The notes under the pieces: model-generated
The model's database searches: none
Seen by the model: the letters and a program-made list of their open reading frames with translations, nothing else
Told to the model about the DNA's origin: nothing
Source of the DNA: Anaerolinea thermophila
Lineage (GTDB): Bacteria > Chloroflexota > Anaerolineae > Anaerolineales > UBA4823
Assembly (NCBI GenBank): GCA_020724505.1
Contig: DYGV01000023.1
Span: 1 to 36,222 of the forward strand
DNA: 36,222 nt
Direction of reading: 5' to 3'
Translations under genes and position numbers: made by a program
Shown here: positions 7,153 to 15,341 of the stretch, one piece after another
Numbering within the stretch: the first letter of the stretch is position 1
Layout of the letters: each line of letters starts with the position of its first letter

Positions 7153-9291
7153 ATGAACGACCACGCAAACCATAAATCCCACGCTCATCATCAACAGTCG
7201 CCCGCCGAGGCGCACGCCGGACATGAGATGCATCCGGCACCAGGCCATCACCAGGCGACTGCCATGCGCCGCGAGATTGAGCAAGCCAGTCCGGCGAAAC
7301 AGGCGGCGCATAAGGCGCACGTAGATCACAGCGGCCACGAACAGATGTTTCAACGCCGCTTCTGGGTGTGTGCGCTCCTCTCCCTCCCTGTGCTATTTTA
7401 CAGCGAGATGATTCAGGAATGGTTCGGATTCAACATGCCGGTATTTCCCGGTAGCCAGTGGGTTGCACCGCTGTTTTCGATTCTGGTTTTTGCTTACGGC
7501 GGCATCCCATTTTTGCGGATGGCGGCGCCTGAGCTGCGCAACCGCCAGCCGGGGATGATGACCTTGATCTCGTTGGCGATCAGCGTGGCGCTGGTTTACA
7601 GCCTGGCTGCCTTATTTCTTTCAACCAGAGATTCTTTCTTCTGGGAATTGGTTACGTTGATTGACATCATGCTGCTAGGGCACTGGTTAGAGATGCGCAG
7701 TGTGCGTCAGGCATCTGGCGCGCTTAACGAGCTGGCTAAATTGCTGCCAGATACCGCCGAACGCATCAAAGATGGAGGCGAAATCGAAGAGACGCCGGTC
7801 AGCGCGCTGCGGGTGGATGATCGCGTGCTGGTGCGCCCGGGCAGCAGCATCCCCGCCGATGGGCTGGTTGAGGAGGGCGAATCAGATGTTAATGAGGCGA
7901 TGATCACCGGCGAATCGCTGCCGGTGAAGAAGACGCCCGGCAGCGCGGTGATTGCTGGAACGATCAACGGCAGCGGGAGCCTGCGCCTGCGCGTGACCGC
8001 GGTGGGCGAACATACCGCCCTGGCCGGCATCATGCGCCTGGTGAAACAGGCGCAGCAAAGCAAATCCAGCACGCAGATTTTGGCCGATAAGGCAGCAGGA
8101 TGGTTGTTCTATATCGCCCTGGCGGTCGCCGGGTTGACAGCAATCGCCTGGATCGTGGCGACGGGCTTCAACGTAGAAGTCGTGGCGCGGGTGGCGACGG
8201 TGCTGGTCATTGCCTGTCCACACGCTCTGGGGCTGGCCATTCCATTGGTGGTTGCCATCACCACCTCGATTGGCGCCAGGAACGGCATTTTGGTGCGAGA
8301 TCGCCTGGCGTTAGAACAGGCGCGATGGATAGATACGGTGATCTTCGATAAGACCGGTACACTGACCAAGGGTGAGTTTGGCGTGGTGGGAATGCGCACT
8401 GTATCCGGGTGGAAAGAAGATCAGGCTCTGGCTCTGGCAGCGGCCGTGGAAGGCGATTCGGAGCACACCATTGCCCGCGGCATTCGCCAGTCTGCGGAGG
8501 AGCGCGGCCTGCCCTTGCCAAAGGTCGAGGGTTTCGAAGCGCTGAAAGGTCGCGGCGTTCAAGCCAACTACCAGGGTGAAACGGTATACGTGGGCGGCCC
8601 CCGTTTACGCGAATCTCTGGGGATTTCTCCCGCTGAAGAACTGGCAGATTTTGAAAACCAGGCCAATCAGAGAGGACATAGCCTTGTGAATCTGATCTTC
8701 GGTGACCGCATTGTTGCAGCGCTTGCATTGGCGGATGTCATCCGCCCGGAGAGCAAACCGGCCATCCAAAAATTACACGAAATGGGGATGCAAGTGGTGA
8801 TGCTCACCGGTGACAGTTGGTCGGTCGCCAAAGCGGTGGCGGATGAATTGGCTATTGATCAATACTTTGCGGAGGTGTTGCCGGAGCATAAAGATCAGAA
8901 AGTGGCCGAACTTCAGCAACAGGGTCGGCGGGTGGCAATGGTAGGGGATGGCGTCAACGACGCCCCGGCTTTGACCCGCGCCGATGTAGGCATTGCCATT
9001 GGCAGCGGTACGGATGTGGCAGTCGAATCTGCGGGCATTATCCTGGTGAAGAGCAATCCATTGGATGTGGTGAAAATCTTCTCGCTGAGTCGAGCCAGTT
9101 ACCGCAAGATGATCCAGAACCTGGTTTGGGCGACCGGTTATAACGTGATCGCTTTGCCTCTAGCCGCAGGGTTATTGGCGCCATTCGGCATTCTGCTTTC
9201 CCCCGCTGTCGGCGCATTATTCATGTCGTTAAGCACGATTGTTGTAGCCATCAACGCCCAATTTTTACGCGGCGTTCGATTGGACGCATGA
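7153..9291 (+). CDS. copB: CopB-type copper/silver-translocating P1B-3 ATPase
   Basis: This 712-residue membrane ATPase exports copper (or silver). The first 62 residues contain 14 histidines and no GMxCxxC domain, which is the CopB-type metal-binding N terminus. The transmembrane metal motif is CPH (C355-P356-H357), the mark of the P1B-3 subgroup. Other signatures are ITGES in the actuator domain, the phosphorylation site DKTGT (D399), SEHTIA where SEHPIA is usual, and [10 protein letters not shown] near the C terminus. Length is normal for the family. The ribosome binding site is weak (AGAGAC and similar). The stop codon overlaps a possible start of the cytochrome c gene (9288-9291), so the two probably form one operon. 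A gene symbol is given from the CPH motif and His-rich tail. Confidence 0.93.
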   Translation: MNDHANHKSHAHHQQSPAEAHAGHEMHPAPGHHQATAMRREIEQASPAKQAAHKAHVDHSGHEQMFQRRFWVCALLSLPVLFYSEMIQEWFGFNMPVFPGSQWVAPLFSILVFAYGGIPFLRMAAPELRNRQPGMMTLISLAISVALVYSLAALFLSTRDSFFWELVTLIDIMLLGHWLEMRSVRQASGALNELAKLLPDTAERIKDGGEIEETPVSALRVDDRVLVRPGSSIPADGLVEEGESDVNEAMITGESLPVKKTPGSAVIAGTINGSGSLRLRVTAVGEHTALAGIMRLVKQAQQSKSSTQILADKAAGWLFYIALAVAGLTAIAWIVATGFNVEVVARVATVLVIACPHALGLAIPLVVAITTSIGARNGILVRDRLALEQARWIDTVIFDKTGTLTKGEFGVVGMRTVSGWKEDQALALAAAVEGDSEHTIARGIRQSAEERGLPLPKVEGFEALKGRGVQANYQGETVYVGGPRLRESLGISPAEELADFENQANQRGHSLVNLIFGDRIVAALALADVIRPESKPAIQKLHEMGMQVVMLTGDSWSVAKAVADELAIDQYFAEVLPEHKDQKVAELQQQGRRVAMVGDGVNDAPALTRADVGIAIGSGTDVAVESAGIILVKSNPLDVVKIFSLSRASYRKMIQNLVWATGYNVIALPLAAGLLAPFGILLSPAVGALFMSLSTIVVAINAQFLRGVRLDA

Positions 9292-9308
9292 GGAAGGTGA
9301 GGCGTTCC

Positions 9309-9878
9309 ATGTCCAACCCGCATCCTGAAACCGGGTCATCTGCTCTGCCAAAGCGCGCCGCGACAATTCTGCTTGCTCTTGGTCTGGCGGGCTTGAGCCT
9401 CGCCTGCGGGATGTTGTTCAATGCGCCCGTGGCGTTCCGCCGGCCCCCGCTCTTTCCAGGACAGGAGAAACCGACCGGCATACCCAATGGGCAGCGCATC
9501 TACTTCACCGGAGTTGACAGCCAGGGTCAGCGTATTCGTTACAAGGGCGGGCCGCCCTATGGCGGCATGATGATGGGCGCTTATTTAGCTTGCGTGGATT
9601 GCCACGCGCCGGATGGCCGCGGCGGGCTGCATACGATGCACATGCAAGTGATGGAAGCTCCAGATATACGCTACGCCGCTCTCAGGGACGAAGCAGGTGA
9701 ACACGCCAATGAGGGTCATGAAGACGAACACCGCGACTACACGTTGGAAGATTTTCGCCTGGCCGTGGTAGAGGGAAAACACCCAGATGGCGAACCTCTC
9801 TCCACCGATATGCCTCGTTGGCAAATCAGCGATCAGGATTTGGCCGACCTGCTCGAATTTCTCAAATCCTTGCCTTAG
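9309..9878 (+). CDS. Membrane-anchored monohaem cytochrome c with His/Glu-rich loop
   Basis: This 189-residue exported protein has a signal/anchor helix at about 17-40 (hydrophobic, ending in LACGMLF). The single haem site is C95-V-D-C98-H99, and M168 in STDMPR is the likely distal ligand. Between them, residues 130-141 (GEHANEGHEDEH) hold four histidines and several acidic residues, and MMMG lies just before the haem motif; both could bind copper. The start chosen has AAGGTGAGG upstream; an alternative ATG at 9288 overlaps the ATPase stop codon. Placement directly after CopB suggests a role in periplasmic copper redox chemistry or export, which is an inference. By sequence alone it could be any small c-type cytochrome electron carrier. 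Confidence 0.85.
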   Translation: MSNPHPETGSSALPKRAATILLALGLAGLSLACGMLFNAPVAFRRPPLFPGQEKPTGIPNGQRIYFTGVDSQGQRIRYKGGPPYGGMMMGAYLACVDCHAPDGRGGLHTMHMQVMEAPDIRYAALRDEAGEHANEGHEDEHRDYTLEDFRLAVVEGKHPDGEPLSTDMPRWQISDQDLADLLEFLKSLP

Positions 9879-9893
9879 GCAGATGCCCGCGGC

Positions 9894-12719
9894 TCAAGGC
9901 GCGTTTTGTAGCGCCAGCAAGATCTTTTCCTGGTCAACCGGCAGAGAGTCGACGCGCACGCCTACAGCGTTATAGATGGCGTTGGTGATGGCCGGCGTAG
10001 TGGGGATGCTGACGATTTCGCCCACCCCTTTAGCGCCGTAAGGCCCTTCGGCGGTGGGATGCTCCACAACGATGGAGATGATCTCTGGCGTCTGGATGAT
10101 CGAGGGAATGCGGTAGCGCGCCAGTCGGTCAGTAAACACTCGTCCGTTCTCAACGATGAAATGTTCCGTCAGGGCGTTGCCCATGCCCATCACCACACCG
10201 CCTTCCACCTGCCCTTGCAAGCCAAGCGGGTTCAGGGCGCGCCCGACATCGTTCGCAGCAATGACGCGCAGAACACGCGTCTCGCCGGTGCGGGTGTTCA
10301 CTTCCACTTCCGCAGCTTGCGCGGCGAAAGAGTAGGCGAAATGCATCTTCCCGCCCGTTCCAAGTGGGCTGGTGGCCGGCGCCCAATACTCATACAGAGC
10401 GCGCGGCTCGCGGCCTTCGGCGCGCATCGCGGCGACAACCTCTCCCAGGGGAAGCGAAAGACCATTGACTTGCGCCAACCCTTCGACGAAACGCACCTGC
10501 TCTGGCGGGACGTCGTATTTTTCGGCTAACGTGGAGGCAATGGCCTGGCGCAGCGTGCGGGCGGCGTACAGGGCGGCGTTGCCGCTGACATAGGTCTGCC
10601 GCGAGGCGGTAGTTGGCCCGCCATCCGGCGTCAAATCGGTATCCATCACCAGCACCTTCACCTTTGAAGGGGGCTGATTGAATTCCTGCGCCACGATCAT
10701 TCGCAATACGGTCACCAATCCCTGTCCCAGCTCGGCGGAAGAAGTGCGCACCTCCAGCGAACCATCTGCAAATAGCTCGACCTCTGCGCTGGCTTTATCC
10801 GGCGCGCCGCCGCCCAGGCCGGTGTTCTTGAAGGCCACGGCAAATCCCCAGGCGCGGCGCAGGTGCGGCGCTCCCGGAACGCTGCGCGAGGCGAAACGCG
10901 CTGCTGGATCGCCGCCTTGACCGATCAGGCGATCCATTTCGGCGATCACCCGGTCTATGCACTCCCGCAAGCCAACGCTCTCATCCAGATATTGACCGGT
11001 GTTGGTGACGCTGCCCACTTTCAAGGCGTTTTTGCGCCGTATCTCCACTCGATCCAGGCCAAGCTTTTCCGCCAACATGTCCATCATGCTTTCGATGGCG
11101 AACGCCGATTGGGTGACGCCAAAGCCGCGAAACGCCCCTGCGGGCGGGTTATTGGTGTACATGGCGTAGCAATCGGCGCGCACATGCGGCATCTCATAGG
11201 GCCCGGTAGAATGTGTGGTGGCGCGAGTCATCACCTTCTCGCCCAGCGAGGCGTAGGCGCCGGTGTCGCCGTATAATTCTGTTTCCACAGCAACCAATGT
11301 ACCATCGCGCCTGGCGCCCATCTTCACTCGAATTTGTGTGGCATGCCGCTTGGGATGCACCAGCAAACTTTCATGGCGGTCGAATAATAGTTTCACCGGT
11401 CTGCCGACAGCGTTCGCCAGCAACGCAGCGTGGATTTGCCCCATAATGTCTTCTTTGCCGCCGAATCCGCCGCCCATCAGTTGGCCGATGACGCGCACAC
11501 GTTCCTCGGGCCAGCCCAGGGCGCGCGCCACCTGATTGCGGTCAGCGTAGGGGATTTGCGAACCGACGTAAACCTCCATGCGCCCGTCTTCAGTTGGCCG
11601 GGCGATGCTGCATTCGGGTTCAATGAAGGCATGGTCGGTGAAGGCGGTGTGAAAGGTGTGCTCCAGCACGACCTCGGATTCGGCGAACCCTTGTTCAACA
11701 TCGCCTTTGCGCACTTTGATATGTTTGAGCAAGTTGCCCTGGGGATGAATGGCCGGCGCATCGGGGCTGCGCGCCGCCACCGGATCACAGATCGGCTCTA
11801 ACAGCTCATACTCCGCTTCGATCAAATCCAGCGCCTGAGAGGCGATTTCGCGGCTTTCGGCGGCGACAATCGCCACGCTATCGCCGACATAACGCACCCG
11901 CTCGCCTATACCCACCAGCGTCGGCCAATCGAAAATTACCAAGCCATGATAACGCTCGCCGGGGATGTCTTCGGCGGTCAACACCGCGGCCACGCCGGGC
12001 AAGGCGCGCGCTTTAGATACATCCAAACGGCGGAGGATGCCATGCGGAATACCGGCGCGCTTGACGCGCCCATGCAACATGCCGGGGAATTTCAAATCGT
12101 CGGTGTAAACAGCTTCGCCGGTCACTTTCTCCACCGCATCCGGACGCACCTGGATGGTGCCAATCACTTCTAAGGGCATGTGCGAGGCGGGTATGGACGG
12201 AGGTTTTACCGGTTTGCCGGTGCGCAGCGCTTCAGCCGCAGCCAGGATGGCGCGTTCAATAGTAGGATAACCAGCGCAACGGCAGAGCGTGTCTTTGAGC
12301 GCGTAACGAATATCTGCTTGGGTTGGATTAGGATTGCGGCTCAACAACGCATGAGCGGTCATCAACTGGCCTGGGATGCAAAACCCACATTGCACTGCGC
12401 CATATAATACAAACGCCTGCTGCAACGGGTGCAGCCCGCGCAGTAAGTCCTCCTGCTCAGCGCCGGTGGACAGATGAACAGGAGAGAGCGACGCCAGACC
12501 TTCGATCGTCCAGACCTCCTTGCCGGCCGCTTTCGCCGAGGGATAGGTGCAGGAAAGCACCGGCTCTCCGTTGACGATCACCGTACATGCGCCGCACTCA
12601 GACTCGTTGCATCCCACTTTAACGCCGGTCAACCCCAGGCGCTCGCGCAGCAAATCCACCAGCATCTCGCCCGGTTTGGGCTCGACAGAAACATAGTTAC
12701 CGTTAATCTTGAGTTGCAT
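9894..12719 (-). CDS. Molybdenum hydroxylase, fused [2Fe-2S] and Mo-binding subunits (xanthine dehydrogenase/aldehyde oxidoreductase family)
   Basis: A 941-residue enzyme that would hydroxylate an aldehyde or N-heterocycle with water, passing electrons through two [2Fe-2S] clusters. The plant-type cluster has C37, C42, C45 and C57. The second cluster has C111, C114, C146 and C148 (CGFCIPG, CRCAG). The Mo domain follows from about 190, with MGGGFGGKED, GAFRGFG and the catalytic Glu901 in AKGVGE. The fused order matches Desulfovibrio aldehyde oxidoreductase (about 907 residues) and E. coli XdhD. GGAAGGT precedes the ATG. It follows the FAD subunit gene by 28 bp. Substrate cannot be told from sequence. 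No XdhC/CoxF-type maturation gene is in the window. It converges on the cytochrome c gene with only 15 bp between them. Confidence 0.92.
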   Translation of the reverse strand: MQLKINGNYVSVEPKPGEMLVDLLRERLGLTGVKVGCNESECGACTVIVNGEPVLSCTYPSAKAAGKEVWTIEGLASLSPVHLSTGAEQEDLLRGLHPLQQAFVLYGAVQCGFCIPGQLMTAHALLSRNPNPTQADIRYALKDTLCRCAGYPTIERAILAAAEALRTGKPVKPPSIPASHMPLEVIGTIQVRPDAVEKVTGEAVYTDDLKFPGMLHGRVKRAGIPHGILRRLDVSKARALPGVAAVLTAEDIPGERYHGLVIFDWPTLVGIGERVRYVGDSVAIVAAESREIASQALDLIEAEYELLEPICDPVAARSPDAPAIHPQGNLLKHIKVRKGDVEQGFAESEVVLEHTFHTAFTDHAFIEPECSIARPTEDGRMEVYVGSQIPYADRNQVARALGWPEERVRVIGQLMGGGFGGKEDIMGQIHAALLANAVGRPVKLLFDRHESLLVHPKRHATQIRVKMGARRDGTLVAVETELYGDTGAYASLGEKVMTRATTHSTGPYEMPHVRADCYAMYTNNPPAGAFRGFGVTQSAFAIESMMDMLAEKLGLDRVEIRRKNALKVGSVTNTGQYLDESVGLRECIDRVIAEMDRLIGQGGDPAARFASRSVPGAPHLRRAWGFAVAFKNTGLGGGAPDKASAEVELFADGSLEVRTSSAELGQGLVTVLRMIVAQEFNQPPSKVKVLVMDTDLTPDGGPTTASRQTYVSGNAALYAARTLRQAIASTLAEKYDVPPEQVRFVEGLAQVNGLSLPLGEVVAAMRAEGREPRALYEYWAPATSPLGTGGKMHFAYSFAAQAAEVEVNTRTGETRVLRVIAANDVGRALNPLGLQGQVEGGVVMGMGNALTEHFIVENGRVFTDRLARYRIPSIIQTPEIISIVVEHPTAEGPYGAKGVGEIVSIPTTPAITNAIYNAVGVRVDSLPVDQEKILLALQNAP

Positions 12720-12747
12720 GGGTACCTTCCAATCATTAAATAACCAC

Positions 12748-13653
12748 TCACGATCGGTCCGTTCCCTGGCGTCCGCTCAATATTCCGGCGCGCTGCCAGG
12801 CCGCCTGAAGCGCATCTTCCAGCAACACACCGGCCAGGCGACGACGGTATTCCGCGCTGGCGCGGTGTGGGCTGGTGCGAAAACGGGCTTCCGCCAGAAG
12901 AAGATCCAGACTCTGAGCAATCGTCTCCTGGCGATAAGGCTTTCCCCGTAAGAAATCTTCGGCTTGAACGGCGCGCAGCGGCTTGGGACCCGCCGGGCCG
13001 ACAGCAATGCGAATGTCTTGAATAAGATCATCCTGGCGAGCCAGCCAGATGGCCATGTTCAGGATAGCGATAGCCACCCCTTGCGGGCGCATCACGCGGC
13101 GATGGGCAGACGCTTGACCGCTGCTTTTCAACGGCAGATAGAAACCGGTGAGCAACTCCGCTCGCGGGTCCAGCGCCGAGCGACCTGGGCCCAGGAAAAG
13201 CTCACCTAACGGCGCCCTGCGACAACCATTTCGGCCGGCGATTTCTGCGCTGGCATTCAACGCCAGCAGGGCGATAGAGCCATCCGCTGCCGGCAATGCA
13301 TGACAAACGTTGCCGCCTAAAGTCGCCGTGTTGCGCACTTGCGGCCCGCCAATCAACGCGCTGGCTTCTGCCAGCGCCTGCGCATGTTCCATCACCACAG
13401 GCGAATGTACAATGCGGCTGAGCGGGACGGCCGCGCCGATGAATAATTCATCTGAGCGAATTTCCAACGCCGTGGTTTCCGCCAGCGCAGTGATGTCTAT
13501 CAATGTATGTACAGGGGGATGGCGACCTTGTTGTAGATCGAGCAACAGGTCGGTGCCGCCAGCGATGAAGCGCGCTGTTCCCGGGGCGTTTGCCGCAGCC
13601 TCTAAAGCCTCTTGCAGACTGGCGGCTAAAATATACTTCTCCCAGACGGGCAT
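12748..13653 (-). CDS. FAD-binding subunit of molybdenum hydroxylase (CoxM/XdhB/YgfM type)
   Basis: This 301-residue flavoprotein subunit carries FIAGGTDLLLDLQ near the N terminus and the FAD-loop motif RNTATLGGNVCHALPAADG, both typical of FAD_binding_5 domains. The C-terminal CO-dehydrogenase flavoprotein domain has FRTSPHRASAEYRRRLAGVLLEDAL. The start at MPVWEKYI has GGAG eight bases upstream; an ATG 16 codons earlier lacks a ribosome binding site. It would take electrons from the FeS clusters of the downstream fused subunit and pass them to NAD or another acceptor. The two genes form an operon with its own promoter at 13737-13745, separate from the LarA group upstream. Confidence 0.9.
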   Translation of the reverse strand: MPVWEKYILAASLQEALEAAANAPGTARFIAGGTDLLLDLQQGRHPPVHTLIDITALAETTALEIRSDELFIGAAVPLSRIVHSPVVMEHAQALAEASALIGGPQVRNTATLGGNVCHALPAADGSIALLALNASAEIAGRNGCRRAPLGELFLGPGRSALDPRAELLTGFYLPLKSSGQASAHRRVMRPQGVAIAILNMAIWLARQDDLIQDIRIAVGPAGPKPLRAVQAEDFLRGKPYRQETIAQSLDLLLAEARFRTSPHRASAEYRRRLAGVLLEDALQAAWQRAGILSGRQGTDRS

Positions 13654-13987
13654 TAACAAATCTCCGTAGAGCCGGGGTTTTCGCGGTTTTCCGGCATCCA
13701 AGGGTCGAGCCGATTTGCCGCGCTCACGTATGCGGTATTATAACAAATTCAAACAGGGCGACCGTCTGACGAGGAGGGGCGAAAAAGTCTCAGGCGCGCT
13801 TTCCTAACCGGGCCGAAAACCGATCCTCTCCCCATTTAGGGTAAATATCTATGGAAATTAATACCTCAGCCATAGAGCGCCTGGAGTAGGATTACATTCG
13901 TCTCTGTGAACACGGCGGCGACATTTTTCGATAACCCCACTGTGAAATTCGATCGCCAAACAGTCTCGAGGGAGATTATCCGAAAAC
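13654..13987. other. Intergenic region between LarA gene and molybdenum hydroxylase operon
   Basis: These 334 bp hold the extended -10 promoter of the molybdenum hydroxylase operon and no supported gene. The arms CTATGG (13849-13854) and CCATAG (13870-13875) could form a weak hairpin, but no T-run follows. I see no clear terminator for the LarA gene group here, so read-through into the molybdenum hydroxylase genes is possible. Confidence 0.5.
13737..13745 (-). promoter_or_regulatory. Extended -10 promoter of the molybdenum hydroxylase operon
   Basis: On the minus strand the sequence reads TGTTATAAT, a consensus TATAAT with the TGn extension. No good -35 is seen at 17 bases. It lies about 85 bases before the FAD subunit start. 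Confidence 0.5.
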
Positions 13988-15244
13988 TCAAGATACACTG
14001 GGGATGATGGAGCCTGCCAGCGGCAGCGCCAACACCTGGCTGCCCGTTCCCAGCTCGGCAAACGCAGCTTCCAGCGCCTGTTGCGGATGGGCGAACGGCG
14101 TCATGAACATCTGCCTCACCTGGTCATCGGGCATGGCAGAGGTCAGAAATACTCGGGCGCGGCGTTCGATATTGGCGATGCCGGCCGCTTTGTGGCCGCC
14201 AAGTTGAAACTCTCTTTGGATGCGCTCCAGGATATCCTGCGGCGAACGGGCAGCCTTCATCCAGGCTTCAAAAGTCTGGTTACCCCAACCCTCACGGCAC
14301 TCCGCCGCCAAGATGATTACTCCGCCATCGCGCACGAAGTAGCTGGCGTTTTCCAGACCCTTATGCGCCTGATACATGTTGATATCTTTGGGGAAACCAC
14401 CTGCGCTGGCGATCACGATGTCGGCTTTGCGCTCGACTCTGGTCATGCCACGCTCGGCAATCATCTGACAGCCGCGGCGGTGCGCCGCGGTGACATCGCC
14501 AGCCACCGCGCCGATGATGCGGTGTTCGCCATCCACCACTACATTCAAGATGAAATCCACCCCCAACATCGCCACGCCTTCTTCAATGTCCATACGCAGC
14601 GGATTACCTTGAATCCGCCCCGCTCCCACCCCTGGCTGGATCATTAACCCGTGATTGGCGGTTACTGCTGCCTTCGAAGCCACGCCCGGCAGAATGGCTT
14701 TCGCCCCGCCGGAATAGCCCGCGAACCAATGAAATTCCAGATTGCCCAGGCAAATGCGAAAATCGGCTTCGACCACCGGGCGGAAAATCTCCACCGGCGT
14801 GCCGCGCGAGGTTACACCCAGGCGCACAGTGTCATTGACGTCATGATTGAGGACGCGGATGCGACGATGGATTTCAGCTCCGATCACTTGATCTATCTCT
14901 GCCTGCGTCATGGGGCGGTGCAAACCCAATCCCAGTACGATAAAGACAGCTTCATCAGGCACGCCGGCGGCGGAGAGTTCATCCAAAATATAGGGGAGCA
15001 AGCGCGCCGACGGACAGGGGCGGGTCAGATCGCTGGTGATGATCGCCACGCGTTGACCTTTGCGCGCCAACTTGCGCAGCGGCGGCGTCCCAATCGGGTG
15101 ATCCAGCGCGGCGCGCAGGAGTTTATCTTCGTCCACCTGCTCCGCAGCGGTTTGGCGCGGCGTGACCACGCCCAATAAATTCTGGGGCGGAACAACGACG
15201 CACAAGCTGGCGTCGCCATAGGGAAGTTGAATGGTATTTGACAT
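13988..15244 (-). CDS. LarA-family nickel-pincer racemase/epimerase
   Basis: This 418-residue enzyme belongs to the lactate racemase family, which uses the nickel-pincer nucleotide to racemise or epimerise 2-hydroxyacids through hydride transfer. The key residues of Lactobacillus plantarum LarA have clear counterparts. D72 and R75 are in SDLTRP, H109 is in GLHRP, H172 is in EFHWFAGYSGG, K182 is the lysine that binds the cofactor, and H198 is the nickel ligand. The 10- and 16-residue spacings H172-K182 and K182-H198 equal those of LarA. Length is typical. LarB, LarC and LarE, which build the cofactor, are not in the window. It follows the AOR gene by 97 bp. Known family substrates include lactate, malate, aromatic hydroxyacids and aldonates; which applies here is unknown. 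Confidence 0.9.
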   Translation of the reverse strand: MSNTIQLPYGDASLCVVVPPQNLLGVVTPRQTAAEQVDEDKLLRAALDHPIGTPPLRKLARKGQRVAIITSDLTRPCPSARLLPYILDELSAAGVPDEAVFIVLGLGLHRPMTQAEIDQVIGAEIHRRIRVLNHDVNDTVRLGVTSRGTPVEIFRPVVEADFRICLGNLEFHWFAGYSGGAKAILPGVASKAAVTANHGLMIQPGVGAGRIQGNPLRMDIEEGVAMLGVDFILNVVVDGEHRIIGAVAGDVTAAHRRGCQMIAERGMTRVERKADIVIASAGGFPKDINMYQAHKGLENASYFVRDGGVIILAAECREGWGNQTFEAWMKAARSPQDILERIQREFQLGGHKAAGIANIERRARVFLTSAMPDDQVRQMFMTPFAHPQQALEAAFAELGTGSQVLALPLAGSIIPSVS

Positions 15245-15265
15245 GCCTGCTTCACTCGCCTGGGA

Positions 15266-15340
15266 TCACTTGCAGCCGGATCCTTCCAAATACTCCTGAG
15301 CGGCGATCAGGTCGCTTGTTTTCACTGTTCGGTTGATCAT
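15266..15340 (-). CDS. Possible 24-codon leader reading frame ahead of LarA gene
   Basis: An ATG at 15340 begins one base after the AOR stop codon and reads MINRTVKTSDLIAAQEYLEG and four more residues to a TGA (15268-15266). The frame is the same as that of the LarA gene, with seven codons between this TGA and the LarA ATG. No Shine-Dalgarno sequence precedes it, so it could only be translated by coupling to AOR. It may be a chance frame. A longer LarA reading through TGA as selenocysteine is considered unlikely. Confidence 0.2.
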   Translation of the reverse strand: MINRTVKTSDLIAAQEYLEGSGCK

Positions 15341-15341
15341 T

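Noticed and set aside
15242..15340. LarA as a selenoprotein reading through the TGA upstream of its ATG
   Set aside because: The conserved LarA N terminus begins at the later ATG, the added residues match nothing known in the family, and no SECIS-like hairpin was recognised.
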